A DNA stretch of 64,000 bases from Bin80 sp965208025 (GCA_965208025.1 OZ242302.1:1860001-1924000); one strand, 5' to 3'; counted from the first letter of the stretch, positions 29,743 through 39,828 are shown. Numbers and translations are program-made. The notes: a model not told the origin generated them from the sequence alone.

Positions 29743-31020
29743 ATGGACCATATTGAAGGAAAATACAAGGTGCGTGATCTAAGCCTTGCGGACAAAGGTC
29801 GGAAGCGCATTGAATGGGCAGAAAGTCGAATGCCCGTGCTGATGCGCCTACGTGAGAACTACACAAAATCCAAACCATTCGAGGGATACAAGATCACGGG
29901 CTGTCTACATGTCACGAAGGAAACTGCCGTTCTGATTGAAACTTTGGCGGCATGTGGGGCCGAGGTTTCGTGGAGTGGTTGCAATCCTCTCTCAACGAAT
30001 GACGAAGTGGCCGCAGCTCTTGCAGTTGGCGGAATTGAGATTTATGCCTGGTACGGACAAGATATTGAAGATTTTTATTGGAGTATTGATCGAACCATTG
30101 ATAAGGCGCCTCACACGACACTGGATGACGGAGCGGATCTGATCTTTACGATTCATAAGCGGTTCCGCCATCTATCCGATCATATTATTGGAGGAAGTGA
30201 AGAAACGACAACCGGAGTCCAGCGACTTCGTGCCATGGCCAACGATGGAAAGTTGTTCTATCCCGTGTTTGCGGTGAATGATACCGAAACAAAGTGGGAT
30301 TTTGACAATGTCTATGGGACTGGCCAGTCTACACTGGATGGGATCCTGCGGGCTACGAGCGTTCTTCTAGCTGGAAAAAACCTTGTGGTAGCTGGTTATG
30401 GACATTGCGGCCGGGGCGTTGCCGTTCGGGGGCGTGGCATGGGCGCCAATGTGATTGTGACCGAGGTGCGTCCTGCTGCTGCGCTGAAAGCAACTCTTGA
30501 TGGTATGCGTGTCCTGCCAATGGACGAAGCAGCCCGTATCGGGGATGTCTTTGTCACTGCGAGTGGCATGAAAGATGTGATTCGTGGTCCTCATTTTGAA
30601 TCCATGAAAGATGGTGCGATCGTATGTAATACAGGACACTACGACGTTGAACTCAATCTAACCGAACTGTCGGCCATTGCAACTGAAGATCGCGAAATTC
30701 GTCCGAATAATCGGGAGTATACCCGGGCGGATGGAACGAAAATCTATGTGCTCGCGAATGGGCGATTGGTTAATCTTGCTGCTGCAGAAGGTCACCCATC
30801 GGAGGTGATGGACATGAGTTTTGCCAACCAGTTCATGGCGCACCTGCATCTAATTCAGTCGAAGGAGCAGGGGACCAAACTACCACTAAACGTCATTGAT
30901 CTCCCCGCATCGGTGGACGAAGAGATTGCCCGCCTAAAACTGAGTACAATGGGGCTTACTATTGATACATTGACACCCGAACAACAGGCATACGCAACCG
31001 ATTACTCGGCAGGGACCTAA
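29743..31020 (+). CDS. ahcY: Adenosylhomocysteinase
   Basis: 425 residues. Substrate domain residues SKPFEGYKITGCLHVTKETAVLIETL and WSGCNPLSTNDEVAAAL are classic, as are the NAD-binding Rossmann loop VVAGYGHCGRGVAVRGRGMGANV and the C-terminal hinge NGRLVNLAAAEGHPSEVMDMSFANQ. It splits S-adenosylhomocysteine and so works with MetK upstream. The 4-base overlap with the convergent ferredoxin gene at the 3' end is clean. Intact. Confidence 0.97.
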   Translation: MDHIEGKYKVRDLSLADKGRKRIEWAESRMPVLMRLRENYTKSKPFEGYKITGCLHVTKETAVLIETLAACGAEVSWSGCNPLSTNDEVAAALAVGGIEIYAWYGQDIEDFYWSIDRTIDKAPHTTLDDGADLIFTIHKRFRHLSDHIIGGSEETTTGVQRLRAMANDGKLFYPVFAVNDTETKWDFDNVYGTGQSTLDGILRATSVLLAGKNLVVAGYGHCGRGVAVRGRGMGANVIVTEVRPAAALKATLDGMRVLPMDEAARIGDVFVTASGMKDVIRGPHFESMKDGAIVCNTGHYDVELNLTELSAIATEDREIRPNNREYTRADGTKIYVLANGRLVNLAAAEGHPSEVMDMSFANQFMAHLHLIQSKEQGTKLPLNVIDLPASVDEEIARLKLSTMGLTIDTLTPEQQAYATDYSAGT

Positions 31021-31361
31021 GCATCCCACTCAAGGATATCTTCTTCGGATTTTTCTCTCTCTTTCCATTCTTCAGACTCTGGGAGGGGATCTTTGCGTTC
31101 GACGATGTTGTGGTCCTGTTCCAGCCATTTTTCTGCAAGAAATGCGTTCCACTCAATGTAATGTTCCCACTTTTCTGGAACCTCGTCATCGGGATAGATT
31201 GCCTCAACGGGGCACACTGGAACACACGCATTGCAGTCTATGCACTCATCGGGGTGGATGACCAGGAAATTCGGTCCCTCATAGAAGCAATCAACTGGGC
31301 ACACCTCAACACAATCGGTATGCTTGCAGTTGATGCATGGTTCGGTAACGATATAGGGCAT
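31017..31361 (-). CDS. fdxA: 7Fe-type ferredoxin
   Basis: 114 residues from ATG 31361 (MPYIVTEPCINCKHTDCVEVCPVDCFYEG), the family start; the frame is open for 17 more codons upstream but these do not match. Cluster ligands: CINCKHTDCVEVCPVDC, the 3Fe-4S-type pattern with an altered second cysteine position, and CIDCNACVPVCPVEAI for a 4Fe-4S cluster. Acidic tail. An electron carrier; the FprA-type reductase at 45884-47293 is a plausible partner, although not adjacent. Confidence 0.93.
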   Translation of the reverse strand: MPYIVTEPCINCKHTDCVEVCPVDCFYEGPNFLVIHPDECIDCNACVPVCPVEAIYPDDEVPEKWEHYIEWNAFLAEKWLEQDHNIVERKDPLPESEEWKEREKSEEDILEWDA

Positions 31362-31462
31362 GTCACAGTAATTATTTCGTAAAGTTACTTGTACGCAATT
31401 GCTTGATAGCAATTCTTTTGATCACCGCATCTTCAACTCGCTGAACCCTTTCGGTTCCAACC

Positions 31463-32608
31463 ATGATTGATACCCCACAAGCACTGTCAGAACTGTGTTT
31501 GAAAATGGAGGCATCTCCATGCATTGCATTGGACACGGAATTTATTTCGGGAAAGTACCCAAAACCGGTTCTGTCTATAGTGCAAATAGCTTTGAGTTCA
31601 GAGGAAACGTACCTCATTGATGCACGCGCGTTTGAAGATTTGAGTGCACTGAAGCCGTTCCTTGAGCACGATAATATTGTGAAACTTCTTCATGATGCAG
31701 TGCAGGATCTTATACTGCTCTCCCCTGCAACTCACGCCATTCCCAAAAATGTTTTTGACGTCAAACTTGCTGCCCGATTGCTGGGAATTGGAACCAACTA
31801 CTCATTATCTGAGATAGCTGTGAACTTGCTGGATATCCACCTTTCAAAAAGCCAGCAGCGTTCCAATTGGCTACGTCGCCCACTTTCTGATGCTCAGATT
31901 CGTTATGCGATTCAGGACGTCAAGTACCTTCATGAGATGAGGAAGATTCTCCTCATTGAGGCAAAGCGGAAGGGACGGACGGCTTGGCTGGATGAAGAGA
32001 TGCAATTATTCAACGATCCAGCCAATTACCTTCCCCCTTCGCCAACTGAACGGCTGTTGAGTTTCCCCGAAGTACAGAGATTTATACCTGGGCAGTGTGC
32101 TGCGGTGGAAGCCGTCGTAAAATGGCGTACCAAGCAGTCTCATTCCAGTGGTGTCTCAGAAAAAGATATCATGAGGAATTCGGAGATCCTTCGACTGATC
32201 AAACGCAAGTGTAAGAAGCCCGGTGCTGTCCGAAACACTTGCTCCTCATTACCCCGTCGCCATGTGAATACGGTGGCCAATCTAATCTCGAGTGCCTTGA
32301 AGACACCAGCCAGTGCCTGCCCATCTCCCCTCGGTTTACGCAAACTCACGAACGCTGAGGCCGCTGTACTCCAACTCCTTCAAGCAATCGTTCTAAGCCG
32401 TGCTACCGAATATGGGATTGAAGCTGCTCTATTGGGAAAGAGCGCCATCTTGACAGAGTTTATTTTGAAACCTGAGGATCCGTCCAATTTGCTACGAAAG
32501 GGTTGGAGATGGACGGTGGTAGGTCAGGATCTTTCTGACGTTCTCCGTGGAGACGCTTGGATTGGACTGAGCGGCGGCCTACTCAAAGTTCAACCTCACT
32601 CCCAATGA
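31463..32608 (+). CDS. rnd: Ribonuclease D
   Basis: 381 residues. DEDD exonuclease motifs: IALDTEFISG (ExoI, D and E), LLHDAVQDLILL (ExoII) and the ExoIII region QIRYAIQDVKYL with its Tyr and Asp, followed by a helical HRDC-type region around residues 210-290. It trims 3' ends of tRNA and other RNAs. Starts at ATG 31463; its 3' end overlaps the convergent NUDIX gene by 26 bases. Intact. Confidence 0.93.
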   Translation: MIDTPQALSELCLKMEASPCIALDTEFISGKYPKPVLSIVQIALSSEETYLIDARAFEDLSALKPFLEHDNIVKLLHDAVQDLILLSPATHAIPKNVFDVKLAARLLGIGTNYSLSEIAVNLLDIHLSKSQQRSNWLRRPLSDAQIRYAIQDVKYLHEMRKILLIEAKRKGRTAWLDEEMQLFNDPANYLPPSPTERLLSFPEVQRFIPGQCAAVEAVVKWRTKQSHSSGVSEKDIMRNSEILRLIKRKCKKPGAVRNTCSSLPRRHVNTVANLISSALKTPASACPSPLGLRKLTNAEAAVLQLLQAIVLSRATEYGIEAALLGKSAILTEFILKPEDPSNLLRKGWRWTVVGQDLSDVLRGDAWIGLSGGLLKVQPHSQ

Positions 32609-33323
32609 CAGATTCTAAATCCATCAAAAACGTTTGGAGGATTGGATATCCCAGAGTTTGAACGGCTTGGGGATAGGGAACCCATCGCACATCATCTATT
32701 CCCTCGTCCAGAGCTGGGGTAAATTGCGTGTTTTCCGACACGAACGCATACCAGTAGGTGGTCTTGATCTCAAACAAATCTCCCCGACGATATCCGTGGA
32801 CAGTGGTTCCCAGTAACGCTCCCTGATGCAGATCCTGAATTCCTGTTTCTTCTTGAATTTCTCGCATGGCACACTGCGCAATAGACTCATCTTCGTCAAG
32901 TTTCCCCTTTGGTAGATCAAGTAGTCCATGCCGCCTGATGCAGAGAAGTTCATCTGTCGTTTTATGCCGAACGATACCCCCTGCAGCAATGACTTTATGT
33001 GGGGAAACATACGGATCAGCGTTAAGGATTGCGTCGGATGGAATCAGACCTGAATAATAGCCCGCGCCAACGGGGCTAAGATTCGTAATAGAATTTTGGT
33101 CCACTACAAAAATTGCTTCCGCCCCTAACCGCTGGGCTTCACTTAGCTCCGTGAAGAGGATCAAACGATTGGCACGGGCTGGACACTCCTTTGAGTCAAA
33201 CGCAAAATACAAGAACACCGAATGCAAAGTAGAATGTGGGAAGATAGAGGGTGGATTACCCTTTGAGAAACTGCGTTGTTCCCCACAATTACTGGAAAAG
33301 AGACAGAATCTTCGGACTATCAT
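32583..33323 (-). CDS. NUDIX hydrolase
   Basis: Up to 246 residues. The C-terminal half has a complete Nudix box, GKLDEDESIAQCAMREIQEETGI (G-x5-E-x7-REUxEE pattern), within a typical fold (IAAGGIVRHKTTDELLCIRR ... TTYWYAFVSENTQF). The substrate, some nucleoside diphosphate derivative, cannot be told. The N-terminal 80 residues form a separate small domain seen in Bacteroidetes-type members. The start is uncertain: ATG 33323 gives an odd basic lead, and GTG at about 33218 (FLYFAFDSKECPARANR) is an attractive alternative. Confidence 0.88.
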   Translation of the reverse strand: MIVRRFCLFSSNCGEQRSFSKGNPPSIFPHSTLHSVFLYFAFDSKECPARANRLILFTELSEAQRLGAEAIFVVDQNSITNLSPVGAGYYSGLIPSDAILNADPYVSPHKVIAAGGIVRHKTTDELLCIRRHGLLDLPKGKLDEDESIAQCAMREIQEETGIQDLHQGALLGTTVHGYRRGDLFEIKTTYWYAFVSENTQFTPALDEGIDDVRWVPYPQAVQTLGYPILQTFLMDLESVIGSEVEL

Positions 33324-33398
33324 CAGTAACGATACTGACCTGAAAAGCTTCCCCGAAAAGATCCATGTTTATGAAAATTACCGAGGTTGAAGAGAGAA

Positions 33399-34498
33399 TT
33401 ATAGTAATTGCCCTGTCTCGGTACCTTCATTCAGAATATCTAAATAGCGAATGTAGGCGTAATATCGGTTCCGCTTACTGCCTGTAATTTCATTTACGAT
33501 CCCTAATTGTTGTAGAGTATTCATGGCATGGGAAATCGTAGAATAATTGAGTCCGCACTCGGATGCGGCAAAACGAATATTCACAATCGGTCTATTTTGG
33601 AGTACTTGGTGTAATCGTAGGACCGACCCTGCTCTGCGTTTTGCTTCAGATTGAATCTGGAGCCTGTCAGTCTGAAACATCTCTGAAAGTCTGTGAGCCG
33701 TAATGACTGCTCCCCTTGCTGTTTCAATTACGCCCTGAAAGAAAAAGGCAAGCCACTTTTCCCAATCTCCGCTTTTCCTGACATGTGTGAGGAGGTCATA
33801 GTACTTCTTGCGGTGTTGTTTCAGGTATAGACTGATATACAGAAGTGGTTGGCTGAGAACACCCATCTGGTACATGATCAGTGTGATCAGCAGACGTCCA
33901 ATTCGACCGTTTCCATCCAAAAATGGATGGATCGTCTCAAACTGGACATGCGCCAATGCCGCCTTAGAGATCACGGTTATCCCAGGATCATCCGAAGTAA
34001 TAAACTGAATCAGATCCGTCATGCAACCGTGTATATATGTATGAGGCGGGGGCATGAGTTCCGCTTGGGCAGGATTAATATTCGTTCCAACCCAGACTTG
34101 GCGATCTCGAAATTTTCCCGGATTCATCTGATTACCCCTCCCACTTGATAGTAATATTCTATGAATCTCTCGAACCAGAGAATTGGAAATTTTCTCACCC
34201 TCATCAATCCTTGCAAGTCCGTACTCCAGAGCTTGTACATAGTTTGAAACTTCTGTAACATCGTCTATGGGTACACCTAGAGCTTGATCAAACTCAAAGA
34301 GAAGAAGGTTGGAGAGTGATGATTGAATACCTTCAATTTGGGAGGACAGGACCGCTTCCTTGCGAACATAGGAATACAAGAATAAGGATTGATCAGGACG
34401 TAAGGTAGAGATCAAATTTAGTCCCCCCCAATGCAAGCAATGCTTGTTCTTGCAGTACTGGCAAGTTTTCACTCAGCCTCAAGGCTGGATTTGGTGGG
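33399..34498 (-). pseudogene. Fic family AMP-transferase, main part; 5' end cut off by IS21 and frameshifted at a G7 tract
   Basis: Contains the Fic motif HPFLDGNGRIGRLL, a Fic-N inhibitory helix (VLSSQIEGIQSS, S-x-x-x-E-G, the class II self-inhibition motif) and a C-terminal winged helix (LHQVLQNRPIVNIRFAASECG). The visible ORF starting at GTG 34472 has a foreign lead (KTCQYCKNKHCLHW) because seven Gs on the minus strand (34423-34429) put the first 50 codons out of frame. With six Gs the text reads LPVLQEQALLALGGL, the family N-terminus. It then continues beyond the IS21 element to 39913. Removing the IS, one GTGGG target copy and one G gives exactly 393 codons. A slippage-prone tract could in principle make the gene switchable, but the IS also disrupts it. 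Confidence 0.88.
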
Positions 34499-34636
34499 TG
34501 CCTATTCCGGCGTATTGAGACACCCAATCCGCTCTATTGGGACACCTGTCCCGCTTGAACGGAGCGTCCCCATCGGATGCAGTTGAGTTGCACAATCTGT
34601 CGGAGGTGAGCCCCCTATTTTTCGTGTAGGTAAACG

Positions 34637-35942
34637 TCATGATGGGTACGTTTCAAGTTCAAATTCTTGCTGTCCTTGTACCTTCCGCATTGATTCCCCC
34701 GACAGATTAATTTTGTGTGCATTGTTGACCAGTCGGTCCATGATTGCGTCCGCTAACGTTGCATCCTCCATGATCTCGTACCATTTCTCCAACGGAGTTT
34801 GACTGGTCACAATCGTAGAGCGTACGGTGTAGCGATCATCCAGTAGTTCCATCAAGTCCCGCTGTTGCGTTGGATTGATTCGGTGGAGTCCCCAATCATC
34901 CAATACCAATACACCCATCCGCGCAAGCTGTTTCAATTCGTTTAAGTACGTTCCTTCTTCCCGGGCCATCTGGATCGTCTCTAAGAACCGAGAGAGTCGT
35001 ATGTAGCGGGTTTTGAAGTTCTCTAAACAGGCTTTATGTGCCAGTGCACACGCAACGTAACTTTTGCCGACGCCCGTCGGTCCGGTGATGATCACATTTT
35101 GTTGCCGTCGGATCCACTGGCAACTGGCCAAGTGAAGCATCAACCGCTTATCCAAGCCCCGCGCCGCCTTATAATCCAGATTCGCCATGCTGGCTTGCAG
35201 CCGTAACTGTGCGGTCTGCAACCGACGGGCTAATCTACGATCTCCCCGGACCGCTTCTTCATGATCGACCATCAATCCCAGCCGATCCATGAAGGGCATA
35301 GACTCAATCTCCGGTGTATTCAACTGCTCCCGGAGTGCCGCCGCCATGCCGCGAAGCCGCAGGTGATCAAGTTTTTCAAGTAGAGGGTGAAGAAGCATTT
35401 TGTTTTGGTTGGTTGTAAAATAGTCAGGTCCTCGCAGGTTTTCGTGTTCAATGGACAACTGGGGGGCCGAGTGCATATCGTCGGCCACCCGTCTTGCCAG
35501 ACGTTTCACCGAGTAGGTTGCGAAGCTCTTGCGTTCCAGTGCAAGCTTACAGGCACGTTCCAGTGTGTCCCGACCGAAGTCCTGGCATAGACGGAGAGTC
35601 CCAAAACAGCGCCGAAAGGCTTGTTCAGTGACCTGTCCCGCCGCCAGATTCGCCTCAATGAGGGCTTGGGTATACGGACCCATGCCCTTGGCCCACTGAA
35701 TGAACCGTTCTGGTGACCATCTCACGTACTCCTGATGATTCCTGGGCATATGAGCAGGGTTCGTTGCATACCACTGGGACCCATTCTGTCGTATATGGGA
35801 GGCAATTCGGGTCTCGCCGTGATAAATCTCTACCGTTCGTCCCCCAATTCGGGCCCGTACACGCTTTCCAAGGTACTTGTAGGGAACCGAGTAATGGTAG
35901 GCGTTGATTTGGATGTGATAATTCGGTCCTACCTTGCGTTTC
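34637..35942 (-). pseudogene. istB: Outer IS21: C-terminal IstA fused in frame to IstB helper ATPase
   Basis: Past the inner IS, the istA frame resumes at 35942 (EKRKVGPNYHIQINAYHYSVPYKYLGKRV) and runs through YVRWSPERFIQWA and IEHENLRGPDYF, the usual IstA C-terminus. There is no stop: the same frame continues with TTNQNKMLLHPLLEKLDHLRLRGMA, the usual IstB start, then Walker A GPTGVGKSYVACALA and Walker B VLVLDDWGLH of the DnaA-like IstB ATPase. So istA and istB are one frame here, either a natural fusion in this IS or a lost stop. The ATPase portion alone is complete from the internal ATG near residue 117 of the longer frame. Confidence 0.88.
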
Positions 35943-36031
35943 TCAATTGTTCAACGACAATACAAATTACGGTCGACGACAAAACTTTTTACGGTTCAAG
36001 AAATCCAAAGTTTAACCATGGAGGAGCACAT

Positions 36032-36071
36032 TTCATTGAGGCGGAGCAGCGAGCTGCGACGCCTCAATGAA
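36032..36071. repeat. Long hairpin in IS21 left end
   Basis: A perfect 12-bp inverted repeat, TTCATTGAGGCG (36032-36043) and CGCCTCAATGAA (36060-36071), with a further GCAGC/GCTGC inside the loop. It lies between the istB stop and the IS end, where it could stop transcription leaving or entering the element. Repeated at 49714-49753 in the truncated copy. There is no strong T run, so the terminator role is inferred. Confidence 0.7.
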
Positions 36072-36186
36072 GATGGTAATTTCCACGATTTGGTCCATGT
36101 CTGATCTCTCTGTTGGCCTGCTGGACACGGACAACAGCAGGCAGATTCACTTTTAATTGTGTTCCAAGGGTTCATGTGTTGATTGG

Positions 36187-36984
36187 TTAGGAAGTGGGAG
36201 ATTCAGGTCCTTCGCTCGCGTTTTCTTGTCGCCGTTGGGCTACTTCTAACCGATAACTCGGCAGATGAAGCTCTAAGACCACACAATGATGCACCAATCG
36301 GTCCACGGCGGCGGTTGCGTGCATTGGATCATAAAAGATGCTCTCCCATTGCGAGAAGGGCAGGTGGCTGGTCAGGAGCACGCTCTTGCGCTCATAGCAC
36401 GCAGCCAAAAACTGGAACAGGGCTTCCATCTCTTCCCGACTATGCTTCACATAACCCAGTCCATCAATGAGAATCCCATCAAAGCGTAGCAACTGCTGAA
36501 TGAAGGGTTGGAGTCCTTGCTCCTGTTTTGCACGAAGTAACGCGTCAACCAGCGCATCCGAGGGGTAAAAGATCAATCGCCGTCCCAGATAAATCAATTC
36601 TTGCCCCAGTGCGCACATCAGATGCGTCTTTCCGCTCCCCGTAGGGCCCAGCACCAGCACATTCTCGTTCCGATCCAGAAAGCCACCTTCCAGTAGCCTG
36701 CGCAACTGATGATCCAGCTTCAACGGTAACCGCGTTCGCTCAAACGAAGCCAACGTTTTGGATAAGGGCAGCTGAGAAGCCCGTAGAGCGCGCTGAATAC
36801 GGTTGTGAGTACGTGATTGCTGTTCCTGCTCAATCAACGTCAGCAAAAAGTGCTCAAAACTCATAGATTCACGACGGGCAAGGTCTGCCGCTTCATGGAG
36901 CGCCATGCGAATGCCCGGCATCCGTAACGACCGGAGTCCACGTTCAATCCCTCGCTCCAAGTCCTTTGAGGATTTGTTGTTCAT
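36187..36984 (-). CDS. istB: IS21 helper ATPase IstB
   Basis: 265 residues from ATG 36984, which overlaps the istA stop as ATGA; the frame extends upstream but this start is the coupled one. Walker A GPTGSGKTHLMCALG, Walker B ILIDGLGYV and sensor region SVLLTSHLPFSQWESIF are those of IstB, the AAA+ protein that loads IstA on target DNA. Differs from the second copy (49869-50666) by one residue in this frame (DPMHAT here, DPMNAT there). Confidence 0.95.
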   Translation of the reverse strand: MNNKSSKDLERGIERGLRSLRMPGIRMALHEAADLARRESMSFEHFLLTLIEQEQQSRTHNRIQRALRASQLPLSKTLASFERTRLPLKLDHQLRRLLEGGFLDRNENVLVLGPTGSGKTHLMCALGQELIYLGRRLIFYPSDALVDALLRAKQEQGLQPFIQQLLRFDGILIDGLGYVKHSREEMEALFQFLAACYERKSVLLTSHLPFSQWESIFYDPMHATAAVDRLVHHCVVLELHLPSYRLEVAQRRQENASEGPESPTS

Positions 36985-38438
36985 CTCAAACCCTCCGTCA
37001 AAAGCCCATCGTAACAACCCAGATCCACGGTCGCTTCCGCATCTGGCGCCTGGAGATATGCTTCCACCGCTACAACCGTAATCGGATGCTGATCTGCAAG
37101 CAAATGTGCTAAGGCCGCCTCAACCCCTGATTCACTCTCAGTTGCCGCCAGAAACAAGAGCTTCAAATACATCTTGTCCGATTGAGGACTGCCCAGATTG
37201 GACGCTTGGAGACAGTCATACGCCCTACGGAAGGTCTGTGTGGGAAAAAGGTCTGCGCGGTAACGATACCCTGCAAATGCACCCGGCTTTCGGATTAGAC
37301 TCCGAATCACATGGCGGTAATGAATGGAATGCGCTCCCTCTCCACAGAGACGCGGCATCTGCTCTTGAAGTCTATGCCGAGACCATACCTCGATTCGCTG
37401 AGCATACAAGCGAACCTCCACCCATTGTCCAATCAGCGTACTGGGAACCGAATAGTGATTCTTCTTCACCAGAATCGTGCTCCCCTTACTGACACGAACC
37501 CGCCGTCGTTCACAGAAATCCAGAGGACGGAGCGGTAATGCCTTGAAGAACGTTCGTTCCTCATTCAGTTTCGATTGCCGGTGCGCATTCAAGCGGGAGG
37601 TGAGTTTTCCCAAAAATCGCTCGTAGGCATCTAAACGCTCAAAGTCACGGTCTCCGCGGAGCGTGAGCGCACTCTGCACCGCATTCTTGAGGCGGTGATG
37701 GCTTTGTTCTACCTTCCCATTCTCGTGTGGACACCGGGGGTGCGTTCGACGAGGTTCTACCCCGTAGTGCACCATCAATGCCGTGTAGGATCCCGTAAAT
37801 TCCTCCGAATCACCTCCTCCCCCGTTCTTGACCGCACAACTCATGGAATCCGTTTGATGCGTCTGTGGGACTCCACCAAGTTCCGTCACCGCCTTTTCAA
37901 ATCCTGCCGCCAATGCCACAAAACTCTCGGACTCGCACACCATGACGGACTCCCAATTGGAGTACGTCAACACAAAATGGTACAACAAATGCCGGAATCG
38001 GACCCCACCAATCGTAATCTCCAACGAATTCATGTACGTAAAGTCCGATTGGGCACATTCCCCAGGGGAATACTCCTGCGCAAAGAACACTTCCTTCGGA
38101 CGGTGCGCTTTCCATCCCTGTACCCGACGTTGAAACGTTCGCAGTTGCTTCGGCGAAAATTGATTTGGATACGTATCCATCAAGTATTCAAACAACGCTT
38201 TCGCTTCTAAGGTCGGATCCACCTCCAAAAACCCTACACATTCCTTCCATACCCCCGCAAATACATCCACGCGTCGACTTGGCACAGGGGGCTTTTTCAG
38301 TTCGCTCGGGAACTTCCCCGAACGAAGATACTTGCGTGCAGTCGACTCACTCATTGCCGCCTTCGCGGCGGCTTTAACGGTCATCTTATTCTTGTGTCTA
38401 AATTGAAAAACATTTTCTACCTGTTGGTCTGTAATCAT
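36981..38438 (-). CDS. istA: IS21 transposase IstA
   Basis: 485 residues from ATG 38438 (MITDQQVENVFQFRHKNKMTVKAAAKAAMS), chosen as it matches the family helix-turn-helix start; the open frame continues 24 codons upstream. The RNase H-like core has the D-D-E residues in AQSDFTYMNS, HQTDSMSCAV and HENGKVEQSHH. The C-terminal beta-barrel with KKNHYSVPSTLIGQWVEV is usual. No frameshift or stop, so this copy is probably active and may mobilise the truncated relative at 49630. Confidence 0.95.
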   Translation of the reverse strand: MITDQQVENVFQFRHKNKMTVKAAAKAAMSESTARKYLRSGKFPSELKKPPVPSRRVDVFAGVWKECVGFLEVDPTLEAKALFEYLMDTYPNQFSPKQLRTFQRRVQGWKAHRPKEVFFAQEYSPGECAQSDFTYMNSLEITIGGVRFRHLLYHFVLTYSNWESVMVCESESFVALAAGFEKAVTELGGVPQTHQTDSMSCAVKNGGGGDSEEFTGSYTALMVHYGVEPRRTHPRCPHENGKVEQSHHRLKNAVQSALTLRGDRDFERLDAYERFLGKLTSRLNAHRQSKLNEERTFFKALPLRPLDFCERRRVRVSKGSTILVKKNHYSVPSTLIGQWVEVRLYAQRIEVWSRHRLQEQMPRLCGEGAHSIHYRHVIRSLIRKPGAFAGYRYRADLFPTQTFRRAYDCLQASNLGSPQSDKMYLKLLFLAATESESGVEAALAHLLADQHPITVVAVEAYLQAPDAEATVDLGCYDGLLTEGLR

Positions 38439-38548
38439 TTGCTTGAATCTGTGAATGAAATTCACTGATTCGCGCAAACTATCTTTAGGATGATCCCAAG
38501 ATTTAATCACAGCAAAAACCGTAAAAAGTTTTGTCGTTAGACATCAAT

Positions 38549-39547
38549 CCAGAGTGCAACTTCGTAGGGTTCTTGGGGCAAGGGACGTAAAGCGGGACGA
38601 TCCAACTCCTCAAAAAGTGCGCGACGCGAGGTAGGTTCTCTCTGGAGCTTCGCTTCATTGATCTCTTGAACCTGCCGCCGGAGGACTTCATTGAGTTCGT
38701 CAAGACGAAAATACTCTCGCGTCCGAAGTGCCCCCAGCATCTTCCGTTGAATAAGTAAGACCGCCATCTCTACGACCGCCTTATCTCTGGGGGTTCTTGG
38801 ACGTGCGGGCAATACACCAACCCTGAAGAACTCCGCCAAATCCCGCAAGGTGGGGTTGAGGATCGGCGTGTCTCCTTTGCGGAATTTTAGGATCGCGGAG
38901 TTTAGATTATCGGGAATCAACAGACGCGGAACGCCACCATAAAACAAACATGCACGCGCCACGGACTCGCAAAAGTCTTGTGTCTGTTGCGTTTCGGTTG
39001 CCTCTGCATAAATCAATCCTGATGCACCGAGCGCCGTAACGAACAGCTCTACCGATCGCTTCTCTCTTGTCCGACGATCCGTAATCCACAGCTTCTTGCC
39101 TGAATCATCCACATACAGACGTTCGCCGGCTTTGCGGTCCAGATGCATAACAGCATCTTTATGCGCGCGACGCCACTGGCGATAGAGATCACAATAATGG
39201 CTATACAGAGATCCGTTGGGATTCTGTTCTATCTAGTCCGTCCATACTTGATGTAAGGTCAGCGATCGGTGTTGGGACAATTCCTTGTAGACCTCCATCC
39301 AATTCGGAAGTGGACGTTCAACCGAGGAGGTGCGGGCCGGATACAGGATCCGCTCCACATCCGAATCGGTCATTCCCTCGGGAAGTGGCCACGAAAGCTT
39401 GGCAATCTTCGCACGTTCAAGGATCCGTGCAACAGAACTTCGACTACATCCCACGGTCCGTGCAATCGCACGGATTGAGAACTTCTCGACGAAGTGAAGC
39501 TCTAAAATTCGGAATAGGGTACGCATGAATAATCGGGGTAAAGGCAT
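38549..39547 (-). pseudogene. istA: Outer IS21 transposase IstA, N-terminal part with amber stop
   Basis: ATG 39547 gives MPLPRLFMRTLFRILELHF and a helix-turn-helix (SIRAIARTVGCSRSSVARILERAKI). An in-frame TAG at 39235-39233 interrupts LHQVWTD-stop-IEQNPNGSLYSHYCDLYRQW, where a Tyr codon is expected. The frame continues to the catalytic region GERLYVDDSGKKLWI and RTPRDKAVVEMAV and stops at the inner IS target site. The frame across amber, IS and fusion adds up to 770 codons. Dead as it stands. Confidence 0.88.
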
Positions 39548-39734
39548 AATTTCTCGCAAATTTGTTGGAAAATGCGAGGAATATATCCCGTAAGAGCACA
39601 ATCGGAGGGCCTAAACGAGCTCCGATACGTACGAAGCATGCTAAAGAGGAAATCTCGGCCCGAATACTGGCCAAGATCCATTCGATTCAGAGCCAGATTG
39701 ATGCCAAATAGGGGGGCCCAGTTAAATCGGAATC

Positions 39735-39828
39735 GGTGTCCCAATTGAGCGGATTGACTGTCCCAATTAAATCGGATTGGGTGTCCCAATTGAGCGGATT
39801 GACTGTCCCAGTTGTAGCGGAATCGGCA
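39735..39828. repeat. Tandem terminal repeats of outer IS21
   Basis: Four blocks alternating GTGTCCCAATTGAGCGGATT and ACTGTCCCAATTAAATCGGA, about 24 bp each, ending at the IS tip. The opposite end (34499-34570) shows two related blocks in inverted orientation (GAGACACCCAATCCGCTC, TTGGGACACC). Likely transposase binding sites. Confidence 0.8.

Larger units (their letters stand above)
35948..38543 (-). mobile_element. Inner IS21-family element, complete (2596 bp)
   Basis: Inserted in the outer istA. Ends are TGTTCAACGACAATAC (35948) and, inverted, TGTCTAACGACAAAAC (38543), giving a 25-bp TIR ending TTACGG on both sides. A second subterminal copy lies at 35973-35994. The target duplication is TCAAT at 35943-35947 and 38544-38548; removing the IS and one copy restores outer IstA as ALWI-EKRKVGPNYH. 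Carries intact istA and istB. A near-identical but truncated copy lies at 49630-50744. Confidence 0.97.
34499..39828 (-). mobile_element. Outer IS21-family element, interrupted by a second IS21
   Basis: The terminal inverted repeats start TGCCTATTCCG (34499) and, from the other end, TGCCGATTCCG (39828). The 5-bp target duplication GTGGG lies at 34494-34498 and 39829-39833, within the Fic gene. The right end has four tandem blocks of about 24 bp containing TGTCCCA and GCGGATTG (39735-39828), and the left end has two, as expected of multiple transposase sites in IS21. Without the inner IS and its target copy the element is 2729 bp. It carries istA and istB, fused in one frame, with a premature TAG and the inner IS in istA. 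Confidence 0.93.

Noticed and set aside
39719..39828. CRISPR array suggested by tandem repeats
   Set aside because: Blocks are about 24 bp without regular spacers and end at an IS21 tip, so they are transposase sites.
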